In this document: piece after piece, positions 1 through 7,223 of the stretch
How positions within the stretch are numbered: the first letter of the stretch is position 1
How the letters are laid out: every line of letters begins with the position of its first letter
Assembly (NCBI RefSeq): GCF_001263205.1
Contig: NZ_CP012333.1
Span: forward strand, 9,157,501 to 9,221,500
Length of the DNA stretch: 64,000 nucleotides
Reading direction: 5' to 3'
Source: Labilithrix luteola
Lineage (GTDB): Bacteria; Myxococcota_A; Polyangia; Polyangiales; Polyangiaceae
The notes under the pieces: model-generated
Told to the model about the DNA's origin: nothing
The model's input: the letters and a program-made list of their open reading frames with translations, nothing else
The model's database searches: none
Translations under genes and position numbers: made by a program

Positions 1-231
1 CGTGGCCGTCGGCCCGGTGGCCTTGCCGTCGGCACCGAGGCAGTTCAGGCATTTGGCGAGGATGCGCGCGCTCGTCGTCTTGCCTACACCGCGGACGCCC
101 GTGAACAGGAACGCGTGGGCCACACGGTTCTGCGCGATGGCGTTTCCGAGCGTCTTCGTGACGTGCTCCTGCCCGACGAGGTCGTCGAAGGACTGGGGCC
201 GGTATTTGCGAGCGAGAACGAGGTAGCTCAC
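1..231 (-). CDS. dnaX: DNA polymerase III gamma/tau subunit, N-terminal part only
   Basis: The first 76 codons of the clamp-loader ATPase, which loads the sliding clamp at replication forks. The product begins MSYLVLARKYRPQSF, the hallmark DnaX N-terminus, followed by a Walker A loop with GVGKTTSAR. The gene runs off the window at base 1, so nothing can be said of the gamma/tau tail. The start is GTG at 231-229; it overlaps the oxyR stop (TGA, 230-228) in a GTGA arrangement, which suggests translational coupling to the upstream regulator. Recognition of the family is secure. Confidence 0.93.
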   Translation of the reverse strand, partial: MSYLVLARKYRPQSFDDLVGQEHVTKTLGNAIAQNRVAHAFLFTGVRGVGKTTSARILAKCLNCLGADGKATGPTAT

Positions 232-1226
232 ACCTGCTTTGCTAGCCCACCTCCCGCCCGGCGTCGACGGTCCTCCGCGCGAGCCTCTCGAGCCTCCCGC
301 GGCGCAGCTGCGCCGCGCAACGCCGCTTGGAGAACGCCCGCGAGTTCCCGCAAGGGCTTTCCGAGGGGAGACTCGTTTCGCCAGATGAGCGCAATCGTCC
401 TGCGGGGCGTCGGCGGCGACAGTGGCCGGATTTCGAGCTGAGCTCGACGGTTCTCGACCGGCACGGCCATTTGCGGAAGAAGCGTGGCGCCCGCGCCGCT
501 CGAGACCATCTGCACGAGGGTGCCCAGGCTCGTGGCCCGCAGATCGGCCTCTTTCACGCCTGCTTTCGAGCAGAGGGCGAGCGCTTGGGTGCGAAAGCAG
601 TGGCCGTCGTCGAGCAGGAGCACGTGCTCGCGTTCCAGCTCCTCCATGTCGATACGCTTGTGGCCGGCGAGGGGATGTCCGTGCGGAAGGGCCACGACGA
701 ACGGATCCTCGAGGATCACCGCATGGTCGAGATCCGGGCCCAGGTCGGCCTCGAGGGCGAGGAGCCCGGCATCGAGCTTCCCTTCACGGAGCTCGGCGAC
801 CACGTCGGGCGTTTTTTCTTCCCGGAGCGCGAGGCGCAGCTTCGGGTACTTCGCGGCAACGGCGGGCGTGACGTCGGGCAAGAGATAGGGCGCGACGGTG
901 GGAATGACGCCGATGCGCAGCGTGCCCTCGAAAGGATCGCGCCGCCGCGAAACGGCCGATAGCAGGTCACCGACCTCGACGAGCACGCGCCTCGCCCGCG
1001 CGACGATCTCTTCGCCGGCAGGCGTGACGAGGACGCGACGGCGATCGCGTTCGAAGATGGTTACTCCGAGCACGGTCTCGAGCTGCTGGATCTGCGCACT
1101 CAGCGTGGGCTGCGAGACGTGCAGCTGAGCCGCCGCGCGATGGAAGCCGAGCGTGTCGGCCACGGCGACCACGTACTGCAGCTGCCGGATCGAGAGGTCG
1201 TTCGGCGTGGGGGCGGTGCGCGACAT
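228..1226 (-). CDS. oxyR: LysR-family peroxide sensor, OxyR
   Basis: 332-aa LysR-type transcription activator. A winged HTH occupies about residues 11-70 (AAAQLHVSQPTLSAQIQQLE), followed by a periplasmic-binding-protein-like regulatory domain. The decisive feature is GHCFRTQALALC: Cys210 and Cys219 are 9 residues apart, matching the peroxide-sensing Cys199/Cys208 pair of Escherichia coli OxyR, so H2O2 would form an intramolecular disulfide that activates transcription. It is divergent from a disulfide reductase and a peroxiredoxin-glutaredoxin fusion, its probable targets, and a palindromic OxyR-like site touches its start codon. The C-terminus carries an Arg/Ala-rich tail of about 30 residues that is longer than usual and just upstream of the dnaX start. 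Confidence 0.93.
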   Translation of the reverse strand: MSRTAPTPNDLSIRQLQYVVAVADTLGFHRAAAQLHVSQPTLSAQIQQLETVLGVTIFERDRRRVLVTPAGEEIVARARRVLVEVGDLLSAVSRRRDPFEGTLRIGVIPTVAPYLLPDVTPAVAAKYPKLRLALREEKTPDVVAELREGKLDAGLLALEADLGPDLDHAVILEDPFVVALPHGHPLAGHKRIDMEELEREHVLLLDDGHCFRTQALALCSKAGVKEADLRATSLGTLVQMVSSGAGATLLPQMAVPVENRRAQLEIRPLSPPTPRRTIALIWRNESPLGKPLRELAGVLQAALRGAAAPREAREARAEDRRRRAGGGLAKQV

Positions 1227-1227
1227 G

Positions 1228-1242
1228 ATAGTCGGAGTCTAT
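1228..1242. promoter_or_regulatory. OxyR-type operator half site
   Basis: ATAGTCGGAGTCTAT is an exact ATAG-N7-CTAT palindrome, the half of the OxyR consensus (ATAG-N7-CTAT-N7-ATAG-N7-CTAT). At the right distance the second half is weak: ATCG at 1250-1253 is a 3/4 match, and nothing resembles the last CTAT. It lies 1 bp from the oxyR start codon and 60 bp before the reductase gene, so it could serve autoregulation and activation together. Base match is seen directly; function is inferred. Confidence 0.7.
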
Positions 1243-1302
1243 CACGTCAATCGATTCTTCGACTTTGAGCAATCACGAGGGCCGCCGTAGGTTCTCTTCA
1301 CG

Positions 1303-2754
1303 ATGAACGGAACGACGAACAAGCAAACCTTCGACGTGGCGGTGATCGGTGCAGGAACGGCAGGTCTCGCTGCGTATCGCGCAGCTCGAGCGGCCGGAGC
1401 CTCGGCCGTCCTCGTCGAAGGTGGCGCGCATGGAACGACCTGCGCGCGCGTCGGCTGCATGCCGAGCAAGCTCCTCATTGCTGCGGCGGACGCGGCGCAC
1501 AAAGCTCGTGAAGCTGCGCCGTTCGGTTTGAGGACGACGGTCGAGGTGGACGGCAAGGCCGTCATGAATCGGCTCCGACACGAGCGCGATCGCTTCGTCG
1601 GCTTCGTCATCGCAGGTGTCGAGAAGATCCCGGCGGAGGACCACGTTCGCGGTTGGGCTTCGTTCGCGTCGCCCCACGTTCTCGACGTCGTGGTCACGCC
1701 GGGCGTTCACCAGCAAGTCGAAGCGAAGAGCATCGTCGTGGCCACGGGCTCACGCCCGCACGTTCCGGCGATGTTCGACCGCGTGCGCGACCGCGTCGCG
1801 TCGAACGAAGACGTCTTCACGTGGAAGGACCTTCCGAAGTCGGTGGTCGTCTTCGGCATGGGCATCATCGGCCTCGAGCTCGGTCAGGCTCTGCATCGTC
1901 TCGGCGTGCGCGTTCGGCTCTTCGGCCGCGGCGGTGCGATTGGTCTGCTCGGCGATCCGGTCGTCCGCGATGCTGCCCGCGAGATCTTCCAGAAGGAGCT
2001 CGCCGCCGATCCGGATGCGAAGATCGAGAGCGTCGCTCCCTCGGACGACGGTGGCGTCACCGTGACGTGGTTGGGCGCTGACGGCGTCGTCCACACCGAG
2101 ACGTTCGAGAAGATCCTGGTCGCGGCCGGCCGCCGGCCGAACATCGATACGCTTCACCTCGAGAATGCAGGCATTGCGGCGGGCGCCACGCTCGATCGCG
2201 AGACCCTGCGGCTCGGCGAGAGCCACGTGTTCCTCGCGGGTGACGTGAACGACGAGCTACCTCTCTTGCACGAGGCGGCCGACGATGGATCGATTGCGGG
2301 AGCCAACGCCGCGCGCTATCCCGTGGTGACCCAAGGCGTCCGCCGGTCGGAGATCGGCATCGCCTTCACGGATCCCGGGCTCGCCGTGGTCGGCCCCGGC
2401 TTCGAAGAGCTCACCGCTCACAAGTCCGCTCACAAGTCCGCTCACAAGTCCATTGTCGCCGGCCTCGTCCGCTTCGAGGATCAGGGCCGCAGCCGCGTCA
2501 TGCTCGAAAACCGCGGCGCGCTGCGCGTGTACGCGGACCCCAAGACCGGCACGTTCCTCGGTGCCGAGATGATCGCGCCTCGCGCCGAGCACCTCGCGCA
2601 TCTCCTGGCATGGGCCCACCAGCAGAAGCTCACCATCGACCAGATGCTGGCCATGCCGTTCTACCACCCCGTCGTCGAGGAGGGCGTTCGCACCGCGCTC
2701 CGCGACGCCAAAGCCAAGCTCGCCGCGGGCGAGCAAGTCACCCGAGTCCAGTAA
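1303..2754 (+). CDS. FAD-dependent pyridine nucleotide-disulfide oxidoreductase (dihydrolipoyl dehydrogenase family)
   Basis: 483 aa. The FAD-binding GAGTAG motif is at residues 16-21, the redox-active disulfide in CARVGC (Cys47, Cys52), the NAD(P)-binding segment near GMGIIG (about residue 185), and the C-terminal dimerisation domain ends with the catalytic-type HPVVEEG His-Glu pair. This is the layout of dihydrolipoyl dehydrogenase and glutathione/glutathione-amide reductases. Because a peroxiredoxin-glutaredoxin fusion starts 13 bp downstream and OxyR diverges upstream, it is more probably the thiol reductant supplier for that peroxidase than the E3 of the 2-oxoacid dehydrogenase at 19-23 kb. 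Its substrate (glutathione, glutathione amide or another thiol) cannot be read from sequence. It contains an AHKS triplet repeat at residues 372-383. Confidence 0.85.
   Translation: MNGTTNKQTFDVAVIGAGTAGLAAYRAARAAGASAVLVEGGAHGTTCARVGCMPSKLLIAAADAAHKAREAAPFGLRTTVEVDGKAVMNRLRHERDRFVGFVIAGVEKIPAEDHVRGWASFASPHVLDVVVTPGVHQQVEAKSIVVATGSRPHVPAMFDRVRDRVASNEDVFTWKDLPKSVVVFGMGIIGLELGQALHRLGVRVRLFGRGGAIGLLGDPVVRDAAREIFQKELAADPDAKIESVAPSDDGGVTVTWLGADGVVHTETFEKILVAAGRRPNIDTLHLENAGIAAGATLDRETLRLGESHVFLAGDVNDELPLLHEAADDGSIAGANAARYPVVTQGVRRSEIGIAFTDPGLAVVGPGFEELTAHKSAHKSAHKSIVAGLVRFEDQGRSRVMLENRGALRVYADPKTGTFLGAEMIAPRAEHLAHLLAWAHQQKLTIDQMLAMPFYHPVVEEGVRTALRDAKAKLAAGEQVTRVQ
2416..2451 (+). repeat. 12-bp tandem repeat x3 inside the reductase gene
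   Basis: GCTCACAAGTCC occurs three times head to tail (2416-2427, 2428-2439, 2440-2451), in frame, adding three AHKS units. It is placed in the linker between the NAD-binding and dimerisation domains, where length changes may be tolerated. Probably polymerase slippage. Confidence 0.95.
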
Positions 2755-2767
2755 GGAGAAGAGAAAA

Positions 2768-3502
2768 ATGCAGAAGAAAGTTCCGTTCGAGAGCAGTGAA
2801 GGCAAGCGTGTCCCCGAGGTGACCTTCCGCACGCGCGAGGACGCGCAATGGAAGAACGTCTCCACCAAGGACGTCTTCGCGGGCAAGAAGGTCGTCGTCT
2901 TCGCGCTCCCCGGCGCCTTCACGCCGACCTGCTCGAGCAGCCACGTCCCGCGTTACAACGAGCTCGCGCCGGCGCTTCGCGCGCAGGGCGTCGACAGCAT
3001 CGTCTGCATCTCGGTGAATGACGCGTTCGTCATGGCCGAGTGGGCGAAGGACCAGGAGGCGGAGGAGATCGTCTTCCTCCCGGACGGCAACGCGGAGTTC
3101 ACGGCGGGCATGGGCATGCTCGTCGACAAGCAGCACCTCGGCTTCGGCCAGCGCTCGTGGCGTTACTCGATGCTCGTCGACGACGGGGTCGTGACCAAGA
3201 TGTTCATCGAGCCCGACGTCGAAGGCGACCCGTTCGAGGTCTCCGATGCCGACACGATGCTCCGCCACCTCGCGCCGGACGCGAAGGCCCCGGCGGACAT
3301 CCTGATGATCGGCCGCGAAGGTTGCTCGTTCTGTGCGAAGGCACGCGATCTCCTCGACAAGCGCGGCCTGCGCTACGAAGAGGTCCCCGCGACGCCGCGT
3401 CGTCTCCGCGCCTCCAGCGGCCGCACGACGACCCCGCAGATCTTCATCGACGGCAAACACATCGGCGGCGCCGAAGACCTCGCCCTCTATCTCGGCGAGT
3501 AA
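2768..3502 (+). CDS. Hybrid peroxiredoxin-5/glutaredoxin peroxidase
   Basis: 244 aa. Residues about 1-170 form a Prx5-type peroxiredoxin with the peroxidatic Cys55 in PGAFTPTCSSSH. Residues about 175-244 form a glutaredoxin with a CSFC dithiol (Cys186, Cys189) and the TPQIFIDGKHIGG segment that binds glutathione. Such fusions reduce H2O2 and alkyl peroxides with glutathione, the glutaredoxin domain recharging the peroxidase domain on the same chain. AAGGAGA about 10 nt before ATG is a good ribosome site. It follows the disulfide reductase by 13 bp, so the pair is one transcript, expected to be OxyR-induced. A strong hairpin terminator follows. Confidence 0.93.
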   Translation: MQKKVPFESSEGKRVPEVTFRTREDAQWKNVSTKDVFAGKKVVVFALPGAFTPTCSSSHVPRYNELAPALRAQGVDSIVCISVNDAFVMAEWAKDQEAEEIVFLPDGNAEFTAGMGMLVDKQHLGFGQRSWRYSMLVDDGVVTKMFIEPDVEGDPFEVSDADTMLRHLAPDAKAPADILMIGREGCSFCAKARDLLDKRGLRYEEVPATPRRLRASSGRTTTPQIFIDGKHIGGAEDLALYLGE

Positions 3503-3532
3503 GAGCGCGGCGCTCTCGACGCGCACAAGGAC

Positions 3533-3571
3533 GAAGCGACGGCTTTCCGGAATTCGGGAGGCCGTCGCTTC
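3533..3571 (+). terminator. Rho-independent-like terminator after the peroxide operon
   Basis: GAAGCGACGGC (3533-3543) pairs perfectly with GCCGTCGCTTC (3561-3571), followed by CTCATTT. The same stem sequence recurs at 5503-5533 and 11176-11209. Confidence 0.7.
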
Positions 3572-3670
3572 CTCATTTCGAGATCTGCGAGGTGCCCGCG
3601 GCTACGTGCGCGAATCGCTTGCGAGGGTGGGGGACAAGGTGATGCTCGGCGCGAACGATGGCCATTCCCA

Positions 3671-5026
3671 ATGGGCGGCGATCTCGGGTCAACGCGAGTT
3701 GATGTGGAACTTGTGGCGTGCTCTGATCCGACCGTGAGCATTCGTGATCCGCTTCTCGCGGCGGAACGTGCGGAACTCCTTCGGGCAAAACGACCTCGCG
3801 TCGGCTTGCCGACAATCTCGAAGCCACGGCGGCCGCTGCCGGTTCTCTCGGAGCCGCGGCAGCGCGATCGAAGCATCCGGCCGCGTCATGCGGTGTGGGA
3901 GATCACGTTGCGGTGCGATCAGGCATGTCGGCACTGTGGCTCTCGAGCGGGCGTCGAGCGACCGAACGAGCTGACGACGGAGGAGTGCCTCGACCTCGTC
4001 CGTCAAATCGCCGAGCTCGGCGTGATGGAGGTCACCCTGATCGGGGGCGAGGCGTATCTGCGTCCCGACTTCGTCCAGATTGTGCGGGCCATCCGTTCCC
4101 ACGGTATGCACTGCACGATGACGACGGGCGGTCGCGGGCTCAGCCCGACGCTCGCCCGAGAGGCCGCCGCTGCGGGTCTGGGGAGCGCCAGTGTCTCGAT
4201 CGATGGAGCCGAGGAGACGCACGATCGACTGCGCGGGGCGAAGGGCTCGCATCGAGACGCGATCGCCGCGATGCGTGCGCTTCGCGAGGCGGGGGTACGC
4301 CTCACGGTGAACACCCAGATCAACCGCCTGAGCCTCGTTGATCTCCCGAGCATTTTGGAGATGCTCGTGAGAGAGGGGGCCGAGGCATGGCAGATCATGC
4401 TGACCGTCGCGATGGGCCGCGCTGCTGACGAGCCGGACGTCCTGCTCCAGCCGTACGACTTACTCGACCTCTTCCCGCTGCTCGACACGCTAGCAGCACG
4501 ATGTGAAGAGCACGGCGTGCGGCTCTATCCCGGCAACAACCTCGGCTACTTCGGCCCCTACGAGAGCCGACTTCGCGGGACGTTGCCGCGTGGTCACGGG
4601 ACCTCCTGCTCGGCCGGACGTGGCACCCTCGGCATCGAGTCGGACGGTCTCGTGAAGGGCTGTCCCTCGCTTCCTTCCGAGCAGTGGGGTGGAGGAACGG
4701 TTCGCGATCACTCCCTCGTGGACCTTTGGGAGCGTGCATCCGCGCTTCGATATACGCGCGATCGCACCGTGGAAGATCTGACCGGCTTCTGCCGAACTTG
4801 CTACTACGCAGACATATGCCGCGCCGGATGCACGTGGACCACATCCGTGCTCTTCGGGCGGCCGGGCGACAATCCGTACTGCCATCACCGCGCGCTCGAG
4901 CGCGATCGTGAAGGGCTCCGCGAGAGACTCGTCCGACGGCAACCGGCCCCCGGTGAGCCGTTCGATCATGGAATTTTCGAGCTGATTGTCGAACCTGTGC
5001 CTGGAGAGAAAGAAGCGAATTCATGA
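3671..5026 (+). CDS. Radical SAM/SPASM-domain peptide- or protein-modifying enzyme
   Basis: 451 aa. The radical SAM [4Fe-4S] motif is CDQACRHC (Cys82, Cys86, Cys89), followed by the GGEAYLRPD segment typical of the SAM site. The C-terminus is a SPASM domain that would hold auxiliary clusters: Cys313, Cys331, then the C-x2-C-x5-C-x3-C array Cys374/377/383/387 and Cys404. SPASM enzymes usually modify ribosomally made peptides or protein active sites (sactisynthases, PqqE, AnSME), so this is a maturase by family; its reaction is unknown. It overlaps the next small gene by 4 bp (ATGA), making that product the prime substrate candidate. No clear ribosome site precedes the ATG at 3671; a GTG at 3734 is an alternative start. 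Confidence 0.85.
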   Translation: MGGDLGSTRVDVELVACSDPTVSIRDPLLAAERAELLRAKRPRVGLPTISKPRRPLPVLSEPRQRDRSIRPRHAVWEITLRCDQACRHCGSRAGVERPNELTTEECLDLVRQIAELGVMEVTLIGGEAYLRPDFVQIVRAIRSHGMHCTMTTGGRGLSPTLAREAAAAGLGSASVSIDGAEETHDRLRGAKGSHRDAIAAMRALREAGVRLTVNTQINRLSLVDLPSILEMLVREGAEAWQIMLTVAMGRAADEPDVLLQPYDLLDLFPLLDTLAARCEEHGVRLYPGNNLGYFGPYESRLRGTLPRGHGTSCSAGRGTLGIESDGLVKGCPSLPSEQWGGGTVRDHSLVDLWERASALRYTRDRTVEDLTGFCRTCYYADICRAGCTWTTSVLFGRPGDNPYCHHRALERDREGLRERLVRRQPAPGEPFDHGIFELIVEPVPGEKEANS

Positions 5027-5448
5027 GCCAGCTGGAAGCGTGTCCGCACTGCCATCGCCACGTGAAGATCAGCGAATCGTCGTGCCCTTTTTGTGCTTGT
5101 TCGCTGGTTGATGCCTTCGCGAACCGCGCGCCACGCGTCGCGCCGCGAACGCGGCTCGGGCGTGCAGCGACGTTCGCTTTCGGAGTCGGAGTCGCGATGA
5201 CCCAAGGAGCATGCTCCTCCGACGACGGCAAGAGCGACACGGCAGAGCGCCCCGACTCCGTCCTGGACGACGCTGGACCGGATGGCGGATCGGATGGCGG
5301 CGGATCGGATGGCGGATCGGACGCAGGTACTCCGCAGAACGGCGATTACGACGGGGGCGGGATTCCGATCTATGCGGCGGCACCGACGAGCGATGACGGC
5401 ACGCGACTCGTCAGTCGCCCGTCGCGTGGTCGGTCGACGAATTCCTGA
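5023..5448 (+). CDS. Small zinc-ribbon plus lipoprotein-like protein, candidate substrate of the radical SAM enzyme
   Basis: 141 aa, not recognised as a characterised family. Residues 7-24 hold two CxxC pairs (CPHC, CPFC), a zinc-ribbon pattern. Residues about 47-63 are hydrophobic and end in QGAC at Cys64, which resembles a lipobox although it is internal rather than N-terminal. Residues 84-113 are a DGG/SDGG repeat. The tail contains IPIYAAAPT (114-122) and ends in Arg/Ser-rich sequence. Translational overlap with the SPASM-type radical SAM gene, plus a terminator directly downstream, makes a two-gene unit. Whether it is a peptide precursor, a modified surface lipoprotein or merely co-transcribed is open. 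Confidence 0.75.
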   Translation: MSQLEACPHCHRHVKISESSCPFCACSLVDAFANRAPRVAPRTRLGRAATFAFGVGVAMTQGACSSDDGKSDTAERPDSVLDDAGPDGGSDGGGSDGGSDAGTPQNGDYDGGGIPIYAAAPTSDDGTRLVSRPSRGRSTNS

Positions 5449-5502
5449 GCACGGCTCGACGGCGCGGCTCACGAGGTCCTACGAAAAGACGATGCGACGG
5501 AG

Positions 5503-5540
5503 GCGACGGCTCCCGAAATTGGGAGGCCGTCGCTTCGTTT
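5503..5540. terminator. Hairpin terminator between convergent genes
   Basis: GCGACGGC (5503-5510) pairs with GCCGTCGC (5526-5533), with an inner TCCC/GGGA stem, then TTCGTTTG. It lies between the small protein (stop 5448) and the convergent TetR gene (stop 5574) and may serve both. Second member of the GACGGC stem family. Confidence 0.65.
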
Positions 5541-5573
5541 GTGCGCGGCGTGGTGCCAGCACGGCAGCGCACG

Positions 5574-6173
5574 TCAACCTAGCGGGCGCAGCGCGACGTC
5601 CAGGATCCGGTCGACGTCGAACCTCGACTTCCGCTTCCCGGCGCCCTCCTCGATGACCAGCGTGGCAAGGCCATGCACGGTGCACCAAAGCGACTCCGCG
5701 ACGATGTCCGGCGCGAGCTTGCGCTGGGGCTCGACCCACGCCGCCACTTGGTCGCGCAGGAGGGTGAAGGCGTGCTGCCCAATGGCTTCGAGCTCGGGGT
5801 GCCGCCGTTCGAACATCGACCAAGGCGAAAACATGACCGCGAAGAGGCGCGGGCGTGACTCGGCAAAGCGGAGGTAGGCCTTGAGCATCGCGCGAACGCC
5901 TTCGCGGGGCTTCGGGGTCTTCGCGTTTTCCAGCTCGGCGTTCAGCACCTCGAAGCCCTCTTTCGCCAGCGCCGCGAGGAGCCCTTCGCGATCGCCGAAG
6001 CGGTGACTCACGGCCGTCGGATACACGCCCGCTTGCTTGGCGACCGCGCGAAGACTCAGGCCCCGCGCGCCTTCCCGTTCGAGAGCCGTCCGTGCAGCGG
6101 CCAACACCTCTTCGGCCAATTGAGGATGGTGAAAGGCCGCACGGCTGCGCGTGGGCGTGAACGAGCGGCTCAT
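5574..6173 (-). CDS. TetR-family transcriptional repressor
   Basis: 199 aa from ATG 6173 (MSRSFTPTRS). The N-terminal HTH covers AAARTALEREGARGLSLRAV and AKQAGVYPTAVSHRFGDREG (about residues 25-65), the classical TetR pattern in which the recognition helix ends in a YxHFxxREGLL-type motif. The C-terminal ligand/dimer domain resembles the WHG type. It diverges from an esterase, its likely target. An upstream GTG at 6209 would lengthen the protein by 12 residues, but that codon lies inside the putative operator, so ATG 6173 is preferred. Confidence 0.88.
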   Translation of the reverse strand: MSRSFTPTRSRAAFHHPQLAEEVLAAARTALEREGARGLSLRAVAKQAGVYPTAVSHRFGDREGLLAALAKEGFEVLNAELENAKTPKPREGVRAMLKAYLRFAESRPRLFAVMFSPWSMFERRHPELEAIGQHAFTLLRDQVAAWVEPQRKLAPDIVAESLWCTVHGLATLVIEEGAGKRKSRFDVDRILDVALRPLG

Positions 6174-6200
6174 GCCTTCGAATCTAGCGTCTTCATTTGA

Positions 6201-6217
6201 TTTGTACACCGTCCAAA
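6201..6217. promoter_or_regulatory. Putative TetR operator
   Basis: TTTGTACACCGTCCAAA is an imperfect palindrome (6 of 8 pairs, central C) in the short gap between the divergent TetR and esterase genes. TGTACA-type palindromes are common TetR operators. TTGATT at 6197-6202 could be a -35 box for the esterase, so binding would block it. Confidence 0.5.
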
Positions 6218-6235
6218 TTGCGCTACGGTGAGCGC

Positions 6236-7144
6236 ATGATCGCCGCCGAACTTCGTCCCATCGTCGAGCACCTTCCTCCGCGCCGCCCGAACGCCGATGT
6301 CGCCGAGACGCGCCGAGCGTTTCGAAGCCTGGTGGCGAAAAGCGAGCGCCCCGACCCGCGCATTCGGACCGAGAACTTCGTCGCCAACGGCGTTCCGATC
6401 ACGTGCTTTCGACCGGCCGAGCCGCGGAGCGCAAAGCGCCCGATCGTCGTCTTCATGCACGGCGGCGGCTTCGTCTACGGCAGCGCCGCCGATGCCTCGC
6501 TGTCCGCCGCGTCGCTCGTTCCCGAGCTCGACGCGACGATCATCTCCGTCGAATACCGCCTCGCCCCGGAGCACCTCTTTCCCGCGGGCGTGGAGGATTG
6601 CTACGCGGCGCTCGTGTGGACGGCGGCGAACGCGGAAGCGCTCGGTTGCGATCCGTCACGGCTCGCCGTCATGGGGCCTTCGGCAGGCGGCTGCCTCGCC
6701 GCGGCGACGGCGCTCCTCGCACGCGATCGGGGAGGTCCGGCCATCGCGTTTCAGTGTCTTCAGATCCCCGCCCTCGACGATCGACGAACCAGCCATTCGG
6801 CGCGCACGGTGGAGGATCCTCGGCTCATCGACGCCGCGGCAGCACGGGCCACGTGGGACCGCTATCTCGGCGCCGATCGCACGAACGTCTCACCGTACGC
6901 CGCGCCGCTCCGCGCGGAGAACCTCTCGGGCCTTCCGCCTGCGTACATTCAAACCTGCGAATTCGATCCGTACCGTGACGACGGCCTCGACTACGCGCGC
7001 CGCTTGATCGAGGCCGGCGTCTCCACGGAGCTCTACAACGTGCCTGGCAGCTTTCACGCGTTCGAGCTCTTCGCGCCGGAAAGCACGCTCGCGCGCGATA
7101 CGCGCGCGCACTGGATGGCCGCGATGCAACGCGCGCTCGGCTGA
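6236..7144 (+). CDS. Alpha/beta-hydrolase, hormone-sensitive-lipase (family IV) esterase
   Basis: 302 aa. The oxyanion-hole motif HGGGF (MHGGGFVYGS) is at about residues 77-81. The nucleophile elbow GPSAGG gives the catalytic Ser, CEFDPYRDDG supplies Asp and PGSFHAFE the His: the complete family IV triad in order. It hydrolyses short acyl esters; the natural substrate is unknown. There is no signal peptide, so it is cytosolic. GGTGAG sits 5 nt before ATG 6236, which supports this start over one 39 bp upstream. Probably repressed by the divergent TetR protein. The last 12 codons and 65 bp beyond are duplicated at 10664-10763. Confidence 0.9.
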   Translation: MIAAELRPIVEHLPPRRPNADVAETRRAFRSLVAKSERPDPRIRTENFVANGVPITCFRPAEPRSAKRPIVVFMHGGGFVYGSAADASLSAASLVPELDATIISVEYRLAPEHLFPAGVEDCYAALVWTAANAEALGCDPSRLAVMGPSAGGCLAAATALLARDRGGPAIAFQCLQIPALDDRRTSHSARTVEDPRLIDAAAARATWDRYLGADRTNVSPYAAPLRAENLSGLPPAYIQTCEFDPYRDDGLDYARRLIEAGVSTELYNVPGSFHAFELFAPESTLARDTRAHWMAAMQRALG

Positions 7145-7208
7145 GATCGCGCTCGCGCACACGAGCGCGAATCGCTGTGGGCGCGGCCCAGAGAGAGTTC
7201 ACAGGAAG
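7109..7208 (+). repeat. Repeat copy A, left part (esterase tail plus element end)
   Basis: 100 bp matching 10664-10763 with only scattered mismatches (about 93% by eye). It begins inside the esterase gene and ends ...TTCACAGGAAG, where the IS110 element interrupts it. The repeat resumes at 8416. The last 11 bp are the end of the terminal inverted repeat seen intact in copy B. Confidence 0.9.
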
Positions 7209-7223
7209 CAGCCATAACCTCCG

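Noticed and set aside
1303..2754. This reductase as the E3 of the 2-oxoacid dehydrogenase at 19-23 kb
   Set aside because: It is 17 kb away and cotranscribed with a peroxidase opposite OxyR; an E3 role cannot be excluded but is the poorer fit.
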